Source: Elusimicrobiales bacterium
GTDB lineage: Bacteria; Elusimicrobiota; Elusimicrobia; Elusimicrobiales; UBA9959
Length of the DNA stretch: 64,000 nt
Assembly (NCBI GenBank): GCA_028688015.1
Contig: JAQTZB010000009.1
Location: 62,001-126,000, forward strand
Direction of reading: 5' to 3'
Shown here: positions 43,453 through 51,461 of the stretch, one piece after another
Numbering within the stretch: the stretch's first letter is position 1
Layout of the letters: each line of letters begins with the position of its first letter
Position numbers and translations under genes: made by a program
Notes under the pieces: generated by a model
The model's input: the letters and a program-made list of their open reading frames with translations, nothing else
Databases searched by the model: none
What the model was told of the DNA's origin: nothing

Positions 43453-43896
43453 TCAGTGCTTGCCGGTGCTGCCGAAGCCGCCGGCGCCGCGGGTGGTGGC
43501 GGTGAGTTCGGCCTTCTCTGAGAACTCGGCGTGTTTTACTTTGGCGAAGACCATCTGCGCTATCTTCTCCCCCTTCTTCACTTCGTAGGGGGTCTTGGGA
43601 TCGAGGTTGATGAGGATGACGCCGACCTCGCCGCGGTAAGGCGCGTCCACGGTGCCGGGCGTGTTGAGCACGGTGATGCCGTGCTTGAGGGCGAGGCCGC
43701 TCTTGGGGCGCACCTGGCCTTCGTAGCCCTCGGGAATGGCCATCTTCAGGCCGGTGGGGATCAGCGCGCGCGCGCCGGGCTGCAGCACGTGGTCGATGAC
43801 GGAGTACAGGTCCACGCCGGCGTCGCCGTGATGGGCGTAAGCGGGCAGCTTGGCCTCGGGGTTGATCTTCTGGATCTCGATCTCTACTTTGGACAT
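43453..43896 (-). CDS. dut: dUTP diphosphatase (dUTPase), 147 aa
   Basis: Trimeric dUTPase; hydrolyses dUTP to dUMP and pyrophosphate. Motifs visible: AYAHHGDAGVDLYSV (motif 1), VRPKSGLALKHGITV (motif 2), GTVDAPYRGEVGVIL (motif 3) and the C-terminal RGAGGFGSTGKH (motif 5). Length is typical. It starts one base after the nrdG stop and completes the nucleotide operon. By supplying dUMP it feeds thymidylate synthesis, which in this window is represented by ThyX. Confidence 0.95.
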   Translation of the reverse strand: MSKVEIEIQKINPEAKLPAYAHHGDAGVDLYSVIDHVLQPGARALIPTGLKMAIPEGYEGQVRPKSGLALKHGITVLNTPGTVDAPYRGEVGVILINLDPKTPYEVKKGEKIAQMVFAKVKHAEFSEKAELTATTRGAGGFGSTGKH

Positions 43897-43897
43897 G

Positions 43898-44623
43898 TCA
43901 GCCTCTCAACTGGGTATTAGGAAGATATTTGAGCACTTCTTTGTGTATTTCCTGCAGCAGCGTCACCGGGGTTTCCGGGAACTTTTCCAGGCGCGCGTCG
44001 AGCAGGCCGTTCTTGCGGGGCACGAACTTCTGCACGTAGTACTTGTGCGCCGCCCCGCCGGTGGCGGCCGCTATCAGTTTGGCAGCGGCGGCCATCTCGT
44101 GCACGGTCAGGAAGGTGATCTCGCCGTCGCCCCGCGGCACGGGCGCCACGGTGGTGCGGAACTCGTACTCGGGGAATTTGGCCACCAGCTTCATGCTCTC
44201 GGCCATGGCTTCCTCGTGCCCCTCGACCCCGGCGGTGGCCGGCCACAGGAAGCGCGGGCCTTTCACGTCCATGGCCACATAATCCACCAGGCCCTCGCCC
44301 AGCAGGCGCTCCAGCACCTTGGGATTGCTGCCGTTGGTGTCCAGCTTGACGCAAAGCTTGCGCTCGCGCAGCTGCCCTATAAAGGGGACCAGGTTGGGCT
44401 GCAGCGTGGGTTCTCCGCCGCAGATCACCACGCCGTTGACCCACTCTTTCACCGTGTCCAGGTACTGCAGGAAGGACTGAGAGCCCAGGTTCGGCGCGTC
44501 CTTCAGCAGCGGCGCGGCATGGCAGTGCGGGCACAGGTAGTTGCAGCCCGTAGTGAACGCCACCGCGGCTATCTTGCCGGGGTAGTCTATCAGGTTGAAG
44601 CCTAAAGTCGCGCCTATTTTCAT
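43898..44623 (-). CDS. nrdG: Anaerobic ribonucleotide reductase activating protein (radical SAM), 241 aa
   Basis: Radical SAM activase that generates the glycyl radical in NrdD. The CxxxCxxC-type cluster motif is C27-x3-C31-x2-C34 (TTGCNYLCPHC), and the following GGEPTLQPNLVPFIGQLR is the SAM-binding GGE motif. The C-terminal half reads as a partial barrel (YKYYVQKFVP-like strand VQKFVPRKNGL). The chain is longer than E. coli NrdG (154 aa) and matches the longer NrdG type found in anaerobes. It starts after palindrome copy 2 and ends one base before dut. Confidence 0.9.
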   Translation of the reverse strand: MKIGATLGFNLIDYPGKIAAVAFTTGCNYLCPHCHAAPLLKDAPNLGSQSFLQYLDTVKEWVNGVVICGGEPTLQPNLVPFIGQLRERKLCVKLDTNGSNPKVLERLLGEGLVDYVAMDVKGPRFLWPATAGVEGHEEAMAESMKLVAKFPEYEFRTTVAPVPRGDGEITFLTVHEMAAAAKLIAAATGGAAHKYYVQKFVPRKNGLLDARLEKFPETPVTLLQEIHKEVLKYLPNTQLRG

Positions 44624-44630
44624 TTAAATA

Positions 44631-44690
44631 GAGGGGACGCTGCTTCCTATCTTCCTAACTCGTTAGGAAGATAGGAAGCAGCGTCCCCTA
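44631..44690. repeat. 60-bp near-perfect palindrome, copy 2
   Basis: Same 29-base first arm as copy 1 (GAGGGGACGCTGCTTCC...CTAAC); the loop is TC and the last base of the second arm is A and not C. It lies between nrdD and nrdG within one operon, where a strong hairpin could lower or stabilise expression of the downstream genes. Confidence 0.85.
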
Positions 44691-44695
44691 AGCTC

Positions 44696-47600
44696 CTACT
44701 TCACGGCGTAGGCTCCCTCGATCATCTTCACGTACTCGGGCTCTTTGCGGTGCACGGGCTTGCCGCGCTTGAACTCCAGTTCATAGCGCACGGCGGTGCC
44801 GTTGTTCTTCACCAGCACGGTCGGGATCGGGTCCAGCGGCACGTTCCAGCGGGCCGCCAGCAGCCGCGCGTCCTGCTTGGTCAGGTCGTAGAACTCCACC
44901 GGGATCTCCATGCCCTTTTCCTTAAGGGACTTGGTCAGCCAGGTCTTGGCCTCCTCGCACATGGAGCAGCCGGCCTTGCCGAACACCATCACCTTCTTGG
45001 ACGGGTCGGTCTCGTGCAGCCAGCTCACCTTGGGGCTGAAGTCCGCGTAGTGGTGCGCCACGGCCTCGCGGGCCTTGCTGATGGCCAGCTGCGAGTCGTT
45101 CCAGCCGGGCAGGTTGGAGAAGTAGCCCACGATCTTGGTGCGCTTGGTCATGTCCTCGCTGCCGCACTTGCCGCACTTCTCCTTGAAGCCGAAGAAGTTG
45201 GTGTGGCAGTTATTGCAGTGCGTGAACTCCGGCGACACCGTGACCTGCGAAGCCCGCGTGTTGCGGTAGGTCTTCTCGATCAGGGTGCCGATGGAGGCGG
45301 GCGGGATCTGGCTCTCACCGCAGTACACGTGGATGATGGAGCCCGACTCTATCATGTCGTGGAACTTGCTCTGCAGCTCGATGCGGTCGAGGATGCTCAC
45401 GTCCGCGCCGGGGTTGAGGTGGATGGAGTTGGTGTAGTACGGGGCCTTCTTCAGGTCGCCCTTCACCACTTTCTTCGCCTCGGGGAAGCGGGCCATGTCG
45501 CCCTTCGCCAGCTTCTGCGTGGCGCTCTCCGCCGGGGTTTCCTCCAGCGTGACCTTCAGGCCGTACTGCGCCTTCAGGGAGGCCACCTTCTGGTACATGT
45601 GGTCTATGATCTGCAGGCCGGTCTCGTAGGCGTCCTTGCCGTCGTGGAGCTCCTTGCCGGTGAGGTACTGCACCACTTCGTTAAGGCCGATGAGGCCCAT
45701 GATGTAGGTGGCCTTGTTCAGGTCCACGTAGGGCGTGCCGTCGTCGGAAGGCAGGCCGAGCGAGCGCAGCGGGGAGCCGTCGGTGTCCAGCAGGGTCTGG
45801 GTGTAGACCTTCTTCTCCAGGTGGGCGCGCATCGCGAGGTCCATCGCCTTGGTGATCTGGTCCAGCGTGCCCTGCAGCGTCTTGCCCTTGAAGGCGGCCT
45901 GCGGCAGGTTGATGGTGACGTTCTGGAAGCCGGTGAAGCGGATGCGCTCCGGGCGCTTGAGCAGGTCCGGGTCGGTCACCTTCTCCTTGAGGCGGCAGCA
46001 CTGCGCCAGGGTGGCGCCGGCGCCGTCGCGGTCGAACATGAAGTAGGTGGAGCCGTTCCGGGTGGCGAGGCGGCAGCCGTAGTCGTAGACCTCGCGCTCG
46101 TCGGGGTTTTCCAGGGCTTCCTTGCTGACGTGCAGGTCGCACTTGGGGAAGGCGAACTGGATGCCGTACTTGTCGCCGTCCTCCCAGACCTTCATCAGCT
46201 CTATGGCGAACTCCTGCGAGGTCTTGACCATGCGGGGATCGCCGTAGGTTATGAACTTGCGGCCGTCCGTCGGGTGCACCACGTCGCCGTTGCGGGAATC
46301 GCCCTCGACGCCCTTGAAGCGCGGCGCCTCGTCGACCAGCTCGATGTGGCCCTGCGCGTCTTCCAGCATGTACTTGCCGCCGGGCCCCATGGCCGGGACG
46401 TTGTGCATGTACTGCGGCACGCCGGTGTGGATGTTGAAGTCTATGAACAGCGTCTGGCCGCCGCGGCTGAACGCGTTCTGGCTGGCCGAGAAGATGAGGT
46501 TCTGGGCGATCTGGCGCATCTCTTTGCGGGAGAGCTTGTTGAGCACGCGCACCTCGCCGGTCTTCTTGAAGTAGGGCGTCGGCGTGCCGTCGGAGAAAGT
46601 GACGGTGCCGGCCTCGGCCATGGCCTCCAGGGTGTCCTTGCGCAGGCGCACCTGCTTGCCTTCCAGCTCGCCCTCGACCAGGATCTCGGGGCAGTTGAGC
46701 ATGGGGGCGTAGAGGATGTTGAGGAAGCCGAAGCCCAGGGCGCCGGCGTAGCGGCTCTGCATGGAGGCCAGGAAGGTCTGGATGTGGCCGTTGAGCACCA
46801 TGGCGGACTTGGCCGGGTTGCTCTTGTTCTGCAGGTTGGAGACTATCTTGTCGAGGCCGTACTTCTTGATGTACTCGACGGAGTGGGAGGAGCAGTACAC
46901 GCGCTGGGGGTAGCCCAGGTCGTGGATGTGCACCATGCCGTTGTTGTGGGCCTGCGCCACTTCTTCGGAGAAGACCTTGCGCAGGTTGTACTGCTTGAGC
47001 ACGTATTCCGCGATGCCCAGGTTGACGGCCTCGGGGTTATTGGAGGTGATGTTGGAGTTTTCCTTGCTGTTGCCGATGACCAGGCTTTCGACGGTGGAGA
47101 TGGGCATGGCGAGCGCGGAATTCTTGAGCGGGATGCCCATCATGGACAGGTGGCTCTCGGCGATGCGGCGCAGGAACTGGGTGTCGTAGCTCTTGGTGCC
47201 GTACTTATCGGAGAGCTCGTAGGCGTTGTTCTCGGTCTCCTTGGCTATCATGCTGGCCAGGTCGGGGGTCAGGGCGTATTCCTTCTCCAGGGCCTGGGCG
47301 AGCTTGGCCCGGTCGAAGGGCTCGATGGTCTCGTTGGTGATGGACTGCACCAGGAGCATCTGGTCGGTGATGTCGGCCTTGGCGTTCTTCTTCTTGACGG
47401 TCAGGCCGCTGCGCACGCGGGTGCGGTCGAGCATGTAGAACTCGAACTTGTCGGCGGTGCGGTCGAAGCCCTTCTCGCGCAGGACGGTGACGCACATGGC
47501 GTTGGAGTCGTCCACGTTGGGGATGTTCCCCTTAAGGGTAAAATCATTGTTCAGCCGGCGGGCCACTTCATTGGCCACGTCCACGGCTTTCTCCTCGTCG

Positions 47601-47713
47601 CGGCCGCCCAGCGTCAGGGCAGCTTTCGAGATGGCGGTCTTTATCTTCTGGATGTCGAACAGGGCCTTCTTGCCGTCGCGCTTCTTGATGACTTTCGGAA
47701 AAAATTCGTTCAT
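44696..47713 (-). CDS. nrdD: Anaerobic ribonucleoside-triphosphate reductase with C-terminal glutaredoxin-like domain, 1005 aa
   Basis: Makes dNTPs from NTPs without oxygen. An ATP-cone (about 5-95; VIKKRDGKKALFDIQKIK) precedes the catalytic barrel. Near the end are the zinc knuckles CNNCHTNFFG and CGKCGSED and the likely glycyl-radical strand KIVGYFSNLPGWND. After this comes about 90 residues resembling glutaredoxin/thioredoxin: KVMVFGKAGCSMCEEAKTWL with C-x2-C, and DPIPTVLVKNNG. That extension is not part of standard NrdD and may supply reducing power directly. The gene sits between nrdR (21 bases) and nrdG. Confidence 0.93.
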   Translation of the reverse strand: MNEFFPKVIKKRDGKKALFDIQKIKTAISKAALTLGGRDEEKAVDVANEVARRLNNDFTLKGNIPNVDDSNAMCVTVLREKGFDRTADKFEFYMLDRTRVRSGLTVKKKNAKADITDQMLLVQSITNETIEPFDRAKLAQALEKEYALTPDLASMIAKETENNAYELSDKYGTKSYDTQFLRRIAESHLSMMGIPLKNSALAMPISTVESLVIGNSKENSNITSNNPEAVNLGIAEYVLKQYNLRKVFSEEVAQAHNNGMVHIHDLGYPQRVYCSSHSVEYIKKYGLDKIVSNLQNKSNPAKSAMVLNGHIQTFLASMQSRYAGALGFGFLNILYAPMLNCPEILVEGELEGKQVRLRKDTLEAMAEAGTVTFSDGTPTPYFKKTGEVRVLNKLSRKEMRQIAQNLIFSASQNAFSRGGQTLFIDFNIHTGVPQYMHNVPAMGPGGKYMLEDAQGHIELVDEAPRFKGVEGDSRNGDVVHPTDGRKFITYGDPRMVKTSQEFAIELMKVWEDGDKYGIQFAFPKCDLHVSKEALENPDEREVYDYGCRLATRNGSTYFMFDRDGAGATLAQCCRLKEKVTDPDLLKRPERIRFTGFQNVTINLPQAAFKGKTLQGTLDQITKAMDLAMRAHLEKKVYTQTLLDTDGSPLRSLGLPSDDGTPYVDLNKATYIMGLIGLNEVVQYLTGKELHDGKDAYETGLQIIDHMYQKVASLKAQYGLKVTLEETPAESATQKLAKGDMARFPEAKKVVKGDLKKAPYYTNSIHLNPGADVSILDRIELQSKFHDMIESGSIIHVYCGESQIPPASIGTLIEKTYRNTRASQVTVSPEFTHCNNCHTNFFGFKEKCGKCGSEDMTKRTKIVGYFSNLPGWNDSQLAISKAREAVAHHYADFSPKVSWLHETDPSKKVMVFGKAGCSMCEEAKTWLTKSLKEKGMEIPVEFYDLTKQDARLLAARWNVPLDPIPTVLVKNNGTAVRYELEFKRGKPVHRKEPEYVKMIEGAYAVK

Positions 47714-47734
47714 TTCTTTATATCCCCTATTTGC

Positions 47735-48184
47735 TCACTTTTTTATGGACTTTATTTCCTTCTCGAAATCCGCCACGTCCTCAAAGTCCTTGTAGATGGA
47801 CGCGAACCGGATGTATGCGACCTTGTCGAGCGCCTTGAGCTTGCGGGCCACGAGCTCCCCGATCTTGCTGCTGGGTATCTCGTAGGTATCCTCGTTCCTC
47901 AGGGTGTTCTCGATATCCCTGCCTGCCTCCTCCATTTTTTCCACGCTGACGTCCCGCTTCTGGCAGGACTTGGTGATGCCGCTCATCAGCTTCTCTTTCA
48001 AAAAGCTCTCGCGCCGGCCGTCCTTCTTTATGACGATCAGCGGGTGCGTCTCTATGCGCTCGTAGGTGGTGAACCTCTTCTCGCACTTCTCGCATTCGCG
48101 CCGGCGCCTTATTTCAAAGGCTTCGGACGAGTCGCGGCTGTCGGTGACTTTGGTGTCTTCGGCGCCGCAAAATGGACATTTCAT
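47735..48184 (-). CDS. nrdR: Transcriptional repressor NrdR, 149 aa
   Basis: Zinc ribbon MKCPFCGAEDTKVTDSRD with later CEKCEKRFTTYERIE, then an ATP-cone domain (VIKKDGRRESFLKEKLMSGI). NrdR senses ATP/dATP and represses ribonucleotide reductase genes. It is the first gene of the nrdR-nrdD-nrdG-dut operon, which it should control. Possible binding sites lie upstream at 48241-48276. Length is normal for the family. Confidence 0.96.
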   Translation of the reverse strand: MKCPFCGAEDTKVTDSRDSSEAFEIRRRRECEKCEKRFTTYERIETHPLIVIKKDGRRESFLKEKLMSGITKSCQKRDVSVEKMEEAGRDIENTLRNEDTYEIPSSKIGELVARKLKALDKVAYIRFASIYKDFEDVADFEKEIKSIKK

Positions 48185-48240
48185 CGTTTGCTTACCTGTT
48201 CTTTTGGGGCGAAAAGCCCCCGGGCTCAGCGTCCCTGCTA

Positions 48241-48276
48241 TACTATACTAGACGCTCGCCTATCTACTATACGTTG
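48241..48276 (-). promoter_or_regulatory. Candidate NrdR operator region
   Basis: TACTATAC occurs twice, at 48241-48248 and 48265-48272. The second copy, extended to ACTATACGTTGTGC, matches most key bases of the published NrdR box pattern (acaCwAtATaTwGtgt). The spacing of 24 bases is not the usual one of about 31, and the first copy fits poorly, so only one real box may be present. Position upstream of nrdR supports autoregulation. Confidence 0.35.
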
Positions 48277-48381
48277 TGCTTGTTACAACCCTCACCACTA
48301 TTAGTAGTAGCGAGGATATTTTACACTATGTCCTGTTTTTGGCGCAATCTTTTTGTATTTTTTCATTGGGAAAAATAAAAG

Positions 48382-48410
48382 TTGACATCAAAACGGTAAA
48401 TAGATACTTT
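48382..48410 (+). promoter_or_regulatory. Sigma70-type promoter of the pilin gene
   Basis: TTGACA (48382-48387) and TACTTT (48405-48410) are 17 bases apart. The start codon is at 48475 with AGGAG at 48461, which leaves a leader of about 60 bases. Confidence 0.7.
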
Positions 48411-48474
48411 CTCTATTAAAGCGCCGCGGGCGCGTTTTAAGCGGGTCGGAAGGGTTCCTTAGGAGACTGAAATA

Positions 48475-48936
48475 ATGAAGAGTTCAAAGCTCGGTTTTAC
48501 CCTGATAGAGTTGATGATAGTGGTGGCGATCATCGGCATCCTCGCCGCGGTGGCTATACCCAAGTTCGCCGACCTGATAGACAAGTCCAAGGACGGCGCC
48601 ACCAAGGGCGCTCTCTCCTCCATCCGCAGCGCGATCCAGGTTTATTACGGCGACAACGAGGGCTGGTTCCCGGCGGACACGCTGGCCGTGCTGACGCTGA
48701 ACGGCAAGTACATCGGCGAGATCCCCGCGGCCAAAGCCCCCGGCACCGGCCACGCGCAGGTCAAGACCGTCGCGGCGGTAACCGGCGGCGGCGCAGTCAC
48801 CGACGCGCCGGGCTGGGCCTACTTCAACGACCCGGGGCACGCCTTAAGCTGGGGCAACGTGGCGGTGAGCTGCACGCACGAGGACGTGAAGGGGCGCGCC
48901 AGCGCCGACCTGTTCACCCCCTGGTCCACCCTTTGA
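48475..48936 (+). CDS. Type IV pilin-like prepilin, 153 aa
   Basis: Class III/type IV prepilin leader MKSSKLG then FTLIELMIVVAIIGILAAVA, with cleavage expected after the glycine and Glu at position 5 of the mature chain. The helical stalk continues IPKFADLIDKSKDGATKG. The C-terminal part has a GDNEGWFPAD motif and is rich in Gly/Ala. One cysteine (AVSCTHEDV) is present. Such single pilin genes scattered on the chromosome are frequent in Elusimicrobiota, which supports that placement only weakly. It has its own promoter and terminator. Confidence 0.9.
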   Translation: MKSSKLGFTLIELMIVVAIIGILAAVAIPKFADLIDKSKDGATKGALSSIRSAIQVYYGDNEGWFPADTLAVLTLNGKYIGEIPAAKAPGTGHAQVKTVAAVTGGGAVTDAPGWAYFNDPGHALSWGNVAVSCTHEDVKGRASADLFTPWSTL

Positions 48937-48948
48937 CCGGCGCATGAC

Positions 48949-48981
48949 AAAGGCCCCGCGCTGCCGGCGCGGGGCCTTTTT
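48949..48981. terminator. Bidirectional intrinsic terminator between pilin and recG
   Basis: GGCCCCGCG and CGCGGGGCC pair around a seven-base loop, followed by five T on the plus strand and preceded by three A. It separates the convergent pilin and recG genes. Confidence 0.8.
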
Positions 48982-48998
48982 CACGCCCGGGGGGCGGC

Positions 48999-51074
48999 TC
49001 AAGCCAGGTCTATCAGGTTCCAGCGGGCGGCGTAGAGGTCGCGCAGCTTCTTGCGCAGGCCGCGGTGCTCTTTGGCCGCCAGCTCCGGGTCCGCGGCCAG
49101 GATGGCCTCACGGTCCTCTATGGCCAGCTCCAGGATGGCCTTGTCGCGGGACATGTCGGCCAGCTTGAAGTCCATATCGCCGTGCTGGCGCACGCCCAGG
49201 ATCTCGCCGGCGCCCCTTATATAGATGTCCTTTTCGCTTAATTCAAAGCCGTTGGCCGTCTGTACCATGGCGCGCAGGCGCTCGGCCGAGTCGCCGCCGC
49301 GGTTGTGGGCCACCAGCAGGCAGCGCGAGTCGTGGGCGCCGCGGCCCACGCGGCCGCGCAGCTGGTGCAGGCTGGCCAGGCCGTAGCGCTCGGCGTTGTT
49401 TATCACCATCAGGGTGGCGTTGGGCACGTCTATGCCCACCTCTATGACCTGCGTGGCGACCAGGATATCGGTGCGGCCGGCCGCGAAGTCTTCCATGACC
49501 TGCTTTTTCAGCTCGCCCGGCAGGCGGCCGTGCAGCATGTCCACCTTTTTGCCGCGGAAAAGGACCTTCAGGCGCTCGAACTCGGCCTTGACCGACTTCA
49601 TATCGGCGTCGGCGGTCTCCTCTATGACAGGATAGACGATATAGACCTGGCGGCCCTTGGCGGCCTCGTCTTTAGCGGCCAGGAAGGCCACGTCCTCGGT
49701 GGCCTCGGCGGTCTTGATGGGGCGGCGCCCCGGAGGCAGCTCCCGCAATACGCTCAGGTCCAAATCGCCGTACATGGCCAGGAACAGGGTGCGCGGGATG
49801 GGCGTGGCGGTCATTATGAGCATGTCGGCCCGGTCGCCCTTGGCGCGCAGCGCTGCGCGCTGGCGCACGCCGAAGCGGTGCTGCTCGTCTATGACCACCA
49901 GGCGCAGGTTCTTGAAGGCCACGCCGTCGCTGATGACGGCGTGGGTGCCGATCAGGATGTCTATCGTCCCGGCGGCCAGGTCGGCCAGGATCTTTTTCTT
50001 CTCGGCGGCCTTCACGCGGCCGGTCAGCAGGGCGGCGCGGACACCCAGGCCCTTGAGGAAGCGCTCGAAAGTGAGGGCGTGCTGCTCGGCCAGGATCTCG
50101 GTGGGCGCGGCGAACACGCTCTGGCCGCCGTTCTCGGCCGCCAGCAGCATGGCCGACAGCGCCACCACCGTCTTGCCGCTGCCCACGTCGCCCTCCAGCA
50201 GGCGGGCCATGGGGGTGGGCGCCTGCATGTCGGTGAAGATCTCGTTGATGGCGTGCGCCTGGCCGGCGGTGAACCGGAAGCCCAGGTTGGCGCGGAAGGG
50301 CGTAAGCAGGGTTTTCTTCACCTCGTAGGCGAAGCCCTTCTGCACGGCGCGGGTCTGCCGCTTCTTGATGGCCCAGGCCAGCGCCAGCAGCAGCAGCTCC
50401 TCGTAGATGAAGCGGCGGCGGGCCTGTACCAGCTCGAAATTATTCTCGGGGAAGTGGATGGCCCTGGCGGCCAGCGACCGGGCCAGCAGGCCGCGCCGGG
50501 CGGCCAGCGCCGGCGGCAGGAAGTCGCCCACCGACTCCGCGCCGGCCTGCACGGCCTCGTAGACCGCCTCCCGCATGAACCTGGCCGTCAGGCCCTCGGT
50601 GAGCGGGTACACGGGCACTATGCGGCCGACATGCATCTTCAGCGCGGCTGCGTCGTCGTCGGCGTAATATTCGTCGGCGCGCAGGCGGGTGAGGAACAGC
50701 GGGTCGTCCGGGGTGCCGGTGACCCAGACCGTGCGGCCCTCCTTAAGGTCCTTGCGCAGCGGGGCGAACACGTCGAAGCGCGGGCTGTGGCGCTTGAAGA
50801 AGGAGGCCTCGGCCTCGCCGGCGGGGGTTTCGAGCACGGTCTTGAAGATGCGCAGGCCGCTGCCGGTGTAGAGGTCGCGGACGGACTTGATCTTGCCGCG
50901 GATGACGGGGGCGTCCTCGAGGACGGGGTTCGGCTCTTTTTTGCCTGGCAGGCGGCGGTCTTCCCAGGCGCGCGGGAAATAGAACAGCAGGTCGTCCAGG
51001 CTCTCCACGCCCAGGCGCCCGAAAAGCTCCGCTTTTTTGGGCCCCACGCCCTTTAGAAACTGGATAGAAGTCAT
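48999..51074 (-). CDS. recG: ATP-dependent DNA helicase RecG, 691 aa
   Basis: Branch-migrating helicase that acts on stalled forks and Holliday junctions. The wedge domain begins FLKGVGPKKAELFGRLGVES. Helicase motifs: RLLEGDVGSGKTVVAL (I), FAAPTEILAEQHA (Ia), LVVIDEQHRFGVRQRAAL (II), MTATPIPRTL (III), VATQVIEVGIDVPNATLMVI (V) and QLRGRVGRG (VI). A TATAAT box and AAGAG site lie upstream of the start. Length is normal. Confidence 0.96.
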   Translation of the reverse strand: MTSIQFLKGVGPKKAELFGRLGVESLDDLLFYFPRAWEDRRLPGKKEPNPVLEDAPVIRGKIKSVRDLYTGSGLRIFKTVLETPAGEAEASFFKRHSPRFDVFAPLRKDLKEGRTVWVTGTPDDPLFLTRLRADEYYADDDAAALKMHVGRIVPVYPLTEGLTARFMREAVYEAVQAGAESVGDFLPPALAARRGLLARSLAARAIHFPENNFELVQARRRFIYEELLLLALAWAIKKRQTRAVQKGFAYEVKKTLLTPFRANLGFRFTAGQAHAINEIFTDMQAPTPMARLLEGDVGSGKTVVALSAMLLAAENGGQSVFAAPTEILAEQHALTFERFLKGLGVRAALLTGRVKAAEKKKILADLAAGTIDILIGTHAVISDGVAFKNLRLVVIDEQHRFGVRQRAALRAKGDRADMLIMTATPIPRTLFLAMYGDLDLSVLRELPPGRRPIKTAEATEDVAFLAAKDEAAKGRQVYIVYPVIEETADADMKSVKAEFERLKVLFRGKKVDMLHGRLPGELKKQVMEDFAAGRTDILVATQVIEVGIDVPNATLMVINNAERYGLASLHQLRGRVGRGAHDSRCLLVAHNRGGDSAERLRAMVQTANGFELSEKDIYIRGAGEILGVRQHGDMDFKLADMSRDKAILELAIEDREAILAADPELAAKEHRGLRKKLRDLYAARWNLIDLA

Positions 51075-51138
51075 CTCTTTTTGCCGGAAAATATTATAGT
51101 AATTTCCCGCGCCCGACGGAGAAAGCCCCCCCGCAATC

Positions 51139-51192
51139 TTGAGCGCCTTTTGAGCCGCATTTGAGCGTTTCTTGAAGGGGTTTTCTTATACT
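51139..51192 (+). promoter_or_regulatory. Phased direct repeats and -10 box of small RNA 1
   Basis: Four 7-base repeats, TTGAGCG, TTGAGCC, TTGAGCG and TTGAAGG, start at 51139, 51150, 51161 and 51172, exactly 11 bases apart. The -10 box TATACT starts at 51187, 15 bases after the last repeat. No good -35 box exists. Repeats of 7+4 bases in one helical phase ending where a -35 should be are how PhoB/OmpR-type activators bind. The gene of such a regulator lies 500 bases downstream. Confidence 0.7.
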
Positions 51193-51198
51193 ATGAGT

Positions 51199-51389
51199 GT
51201 AGTCTTAAGCTCTTTAAAAAACAGATCCCCGGCGCCGTTGATACGCCCCCCTAACCCAAACCCCCAAGACTTCGGGCCTTCGGGCTCGTTGCTCTAGTAT
51301 CCGCGGCGCCGGCTCACTTTAAGCTCTGCCGGCCAACGTATAAGGCAATTAATAAGGCTTTTGTAAGTCTCCCTCAACCCCGGCAGAGC
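51199..51389 (+). ncRNA. Structured small RNA 1 of a tandem pair
   Basis: Predicted from GTAGTC at 51199. Stem 1 is CCGGCGCCG (51229-51237) with CGGCGCCGG (51304-51312). Between the arms is the block GCCCCCCTAACCCAAA, then a GGGCCTTCGGGCTC hairpin and GCTCTAG. Stem 2 is GCTCTGCCGG (51323-51332) with CCGGCAGAGC (51380-51389). All of these recur in RNA 2, with paired changes that keep the stems. No open frame of note runs through it. It is not like 6S, tmRNA or SRP RNA. Confidence 0.7.
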
Positions 51390-51401
51390 GCAATTTAGCG
51401 G

Positions 51402-51455
51402 TTGATACCGCTCAAATAAACATTTGAGCGGTTCTTGAACGGTGTTTGTTATACT
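51402..51455 (+). promoter_or_regulatory. Phased direct repeats and -10 box of small RNA 2
   Basis: TTGATAC at 51402, TTGAGCG at 51424 and TTGAACG at 51435 lie on an 11-base grid (one grid position, 51413, has CAAATAA). TATACT starts at 51450, again 15 bases after the last repeat, as in RNA 1. ACCGCTCAAAT and ATTTGAGCGGT also form a perfect inverted repeat around AAAC (51407-51432). Confidence 0.65.
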
Positions 51456-51461
51456 TTTTGC

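Noticed and set aside
48241-48276. A canonical pair of NrdR boxes
   Set aside because: Only one site fits the consensus well and the spacing is 24 bases, not about 31, so the region is listed only as a weak candidate.
44750-48304. Very long plus-strand open frame (1184 codons) opposite nrdD and nrdR
   Set aside because: It is antisense to two clearly conserved proteins and reads as low-complexity Leu/Val/Gly/His/Ala, the usual product of GC-rich codon bias on the other strand.
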